Assembly: GCA_041690355.1 (NCBI GenBank)
Contig: JAWLHK010000002.1
Span: 310,001 to 374,000, forward strand
DNA from: JAWLHK01 sp041690355 [NCBI: bacterium]
GTDB taxonomy: Bacteria > J088 > JAWLBW01
DNA length: 64,000 nt
Direction: 5' to 3'
Part shown: one piece after another, positions 62,471 through 64,000 of the stretch
How positions within the stretch are numbered: the first letter of the stretch is position 1
Layout of the letters: every line of letters begins with the position of its first letter
Made by a program: the position numbers and the translations under genes
The notes under the pieces: generated by a model
Seen by the model: the letters and a program-made list of their open reading frames with translations, nothing else
Databases searched by the model: none
Told to the model about the DNA's origin: nothing

Positions 62471-63193
62471 GTGCAAGTCTTCCGCGAGTATCCGGAATTG
62501 CGGGAGGCGATGAACTACGCGCTTCGCGGCGCCGCGTGGGTGCTCGAGTTCTGGATCACGCCGGCGCATGCGGCGCCGGTGGAGCAGCGGTCGACGGCGG
62601 TCTACTGGTACCACAACGGCATCCTCGGCGAACCGATTCTCCTCACGGATGAAAGCGGCGCCATCGTCCGCCACGTGGAGCATGATCCGTTCTGGTCGGA
62701 CACGATTCCCCTCGTGGACGACGTGGACGACCGGTTCATGTTCCCGGGGCAGTTCCGCGATGACGAGTCGGGGCTCGCGTACAATTGGAACCGGTGGTAT
62801 GCGGCGGATGTGGGACGGTATGTGCAGGTGGATCCGCTTACCATTGCTACTACTCGATTACTCAAAGACCGTCTCCCTAAGCACTTCTCATCTAAAGACG
62901 TACTCTTTGTACGCTCACTTCTTGGAGTGGAGGTGTACGGATATGTAAGGGGGAACCCTGTTCGATACCAGGATCCGTTAGGCTTGATAGAGATTGAGGG
63001 CCAAGATCCCCGGCGCCTGCCTCCCGGAGCAAAGATTCTTTGCTCATGCTCTATGGATGGATCGTGCGCTGGAACTTCAAGCGTGGATTGGGATGACGCT
63101 TGGGATAGTTATAAAGCAACGTGCAGGGATTGCAGAGGGAATGTCCTTGGTTATTCCCTGGATTGCGAAGTTCGGGAACACACTTGCTGTTAG
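62471..63193 (+). CDS. Orphan Rhs core with cysteine-rich C-terminal tip
   Basis: A roughly 240-residue protein whose middle is the Rhs repeat-associated core: VYWYHNGILGEPILLTDESG, FMFPGQFRDDESGLAYNWNR and GRYVQVDPLT, then after a 30-residue insertion YGYVRGNPVRYQDPLGL. The large N-terminal Rhs shell is missing, so it is an orphan or 5-prime-deleted module. The tip after DPLGL (about 65 residues) is unlike known toxins and has eight cysteines. Base composition drops from GC-rich to about 50 percent near 62840. GTG 62471 is one possible start; ATG 62510 (MNYALRG, signal-like) is another. Confidence 0.7.
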   Translation: MQVFREYPELREAMNYALRGAAWVLEFWITPAHAAPVEQRSTAVYWYHNGILGEPILLTDESGAIVRHVEHDPFWSDTIPLVDDVDDRFMFPGQFRDDESGLAYNWNRWYAADVGRYVQVDPLTIATTRLLKDRLPKHFSSKDVLFVRSLLGVEVYGYVRGNPVRYQDPLGLIEIEGQDPRRLPPGAKILCSCSMDGSCAGTSSVDWDDAWDSYKATCRDCRGNVLGYSLDCEVREHTCC

Positions 63194-63208
63194 ATTGTAG
63201 GAGGCAGG

Positions 63209-63913
63209 ATGGTTGCCGTTGTTCTGATTCTACTCGTTGGGGCGTCGCCGACCGGCGTGCCCGAAACTAGAAATCTGATATGGGCTAGACCAGGCGAAGC
63301 CTTAATCACCTGGTTTGATGCTAAGTCTGCATGCGAGGCGTTGTCGAGCGACAAGAAATGGAGGTTGCCAAGTCGCAGGGAGCTCTCCACCCTGATTGCT
63401 GACCATGGTATTCCAGAATTCATCAAGCCTACAATAAACAAGGGCTTTCGATTCTGGACAAGCGATACATATGCCGAGCCGTGGGTTAATGGGGAGAAGG
63501 CGGGGGCAGCGTGGCTAGTAAACTTTCAAGATGGAGGGACTGGGGTAAACCGTAAGCGGGTCCCAAGCGCAAGACATATTTGCGTTTCCGGAGTGTACGA
63601 ACCTCTAATCCAAGCTACTTGGAACGTGCGACGTGAGTATGTTAGTTGGGAAAAAGCTTCTCAATTGTGTTCAACTCATGGTGGCAGGCTAGCAACAATA
63701 GAGGAGCTCAGAGCCGTAGTTGACACAAGTAAGATTAGCCCTGCGGCTATTGACTCGGTTCCGGTAAGTCCTGCGTGGTATTGGAGCGGTACTACGACGA
63801 CCGTAACTAACAGCAGCTGCTCTCACTCCTGTGTTCGAGCTGTTGAATTTTCCAAGGGGTTTGAGGGTCTGCGTTCTGCCAACTCCTTGGCATACCCGCT
63901 TTGTGTTAACTAG
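63209..63913 (+). CDS. Exported protein with two DUF1566-like (Lcl_C) domains
   Basis: A 234-residue low-GC gene 15 bases after the Rhs stop, with AGGAGG four bases before the ATG. The N-terminus MVAVVLILLVGASPTG looks like a signal peptide. Two similar halves follow: one with WRLPSRRELSTLI, FRFWTSDTY and ARHICV, and one with GGRLATIEELRAVVD, YYWSG-like YWSGTTTT and YPLCV. These are DUF1566 hallmarks, a C-type-lectin-like fold. A gene right behind an Rhs tip is often its immunity gene, but immunity proteins are usually cytoplasmic for cytoplasmic toxins, so this is inference. Confidence 0.7.
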   Translation: MVAVVLILLVGASPTGVPETRNLIWARPGEALITWFDAKSACEALSSDKKWRLPSRRELSTLIADHGIPEFIKPTINKGFRFWTSDTYAEPWVNGEKAGAAWLVNFQDGGTGVNRKRVPSARHICVSGVYEPLIQATWNVRREYVSWEKASQLCSTHGGRLATIEELRAVVDTSKISPAAIDSVPVSPAWYWSGTTTTVTNSSCSHSCVRAVEFSKGFEGLRSANSLAYPLCVN

Positions 63914-63921
63914 CCACTTTC

Positions 63922-64000
63922 TGCGCTCCGAAGGCGTGCGTCCGAGCGCGGCGCTCGCCCGCGTGCTCGACGAGCCGGGTGTGGTCGAGCGCATCCTGCG
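63922..64000 (+). other. Resumption of GC-rich sequence at the window end
   Basis: GC-rich sequence returns abruptly right after the DUF1566 gene. In one plus-strand frame it reads LRSEGVRPSAALARVLDEPG then VVERIL to the window end, plausible coding sequence without a visible start in this window. It may be a neighbouring gene or a displaced fragment. Confidence 0.3.

Noticed and set aside
61975-63913. Complete diversity-generating retroelement
   Set aside because: An Avd-related S23 protein and a lectin-like DUF1566 protein are present, but no reverse transcriptase and no template/variable repeat pair were found in the window.

Overview
The window comes from a GC-rich, diderm (Gram-negative) bacterium. 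The evidence is several lipoproteins with lipoboxes, two outer-membrane-type beta-barrel proteins, RseP, and a LolD/YbbA-type exporter. Gene style points to a deltaproteobacterial lineage in the broad sense (Myxococcota, Desulfobacterota, SAR324 or a relative): TPR-fused Hanks-type kinases, a DUF4388 (PATAN) protein leading a chemosensory operon, an eight-cysteine lipoprotein, MJ0042 zinc-ribbon proteins, TRAP transporters with TatT lipoproteins, and an Rhs module. The species cannot be named from the sequence alone. No rRNA, tRNA, CRISPR array, insertion sequence or reverse transcriptase was seen.

Layout. 0-8.5 kb: end of a SpoIID-like gene, an eight-cysteine lipoprotein, a minus-strand YbbAP/LolD-type ABC exporter, a metallo-beta-lactamase-fold alkyl-sulfatase-like lipoprotein, and rseP-tsaB. 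8.5-17 kb: a small gene behind a textbook sigma-54 promoter, then a tightly coupled operon ruvC-ruvA-ruvB, two tandem TPR/Ser-Thr kinases and a predicted outer-membrane protein. 17-29 kb: translation and RNA genes (rimP, nusA, infB, DUF503, rbfA, nrnA-like, truB, rpsO, pnp) followed by an M16 peptidase, dut and a PHP phosphatase. 29.7-45 kb: a chemosensory cluster (DUF4388/PATAN receiver, two CheY, CheA, an ExeA-like ATPase, two CheW, one MCP, a zinc-ribbon receiver, a HEAT protein, CheR, CheB and a coiled-coil GAF protein). 45-54 kb: two complete TRAP transporter cassettes with two alpha/beta hydrolases and a TatT lipoprotein. 54-62 kb: mixed genes (proline-rich secreted protein, Rieske, FecR, metallophosphoesterase, acyl-CoA dehydrogenase, beta-barrel, TatT-like, lipoprotein). 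61.8-64 kb: an accessory island with a four-helix-bundle (S23) protein between inverted repeat arrays, an orphan Rhs core with a low-GC cysteine-rich tip, and a DUF1566-like protein.

How the genes work together. The chemosensory genes form a full adaptation-capable pathway: MCP, CheW and CheA for signalling, CheR and CheB for adaptation, and two CheY outputs. The PATAN protein and ExeA-like ATPase suggest an output other than a plain flagellar switch, possibly type IV pili or surface motility (inference). The TRAP cassettes import organic acids or related solutes. The ruv-kinase operon links DNA-repair genes to membrane-anchored signalling kinases by stop/start overlaps.

The most unusual non-coding signal is a set of degenerate period-7 repeat arrays at about ten places between genes, several starting within a few bases of a stop codon. 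One inverted pair of arrays encloses the S23-family gene.
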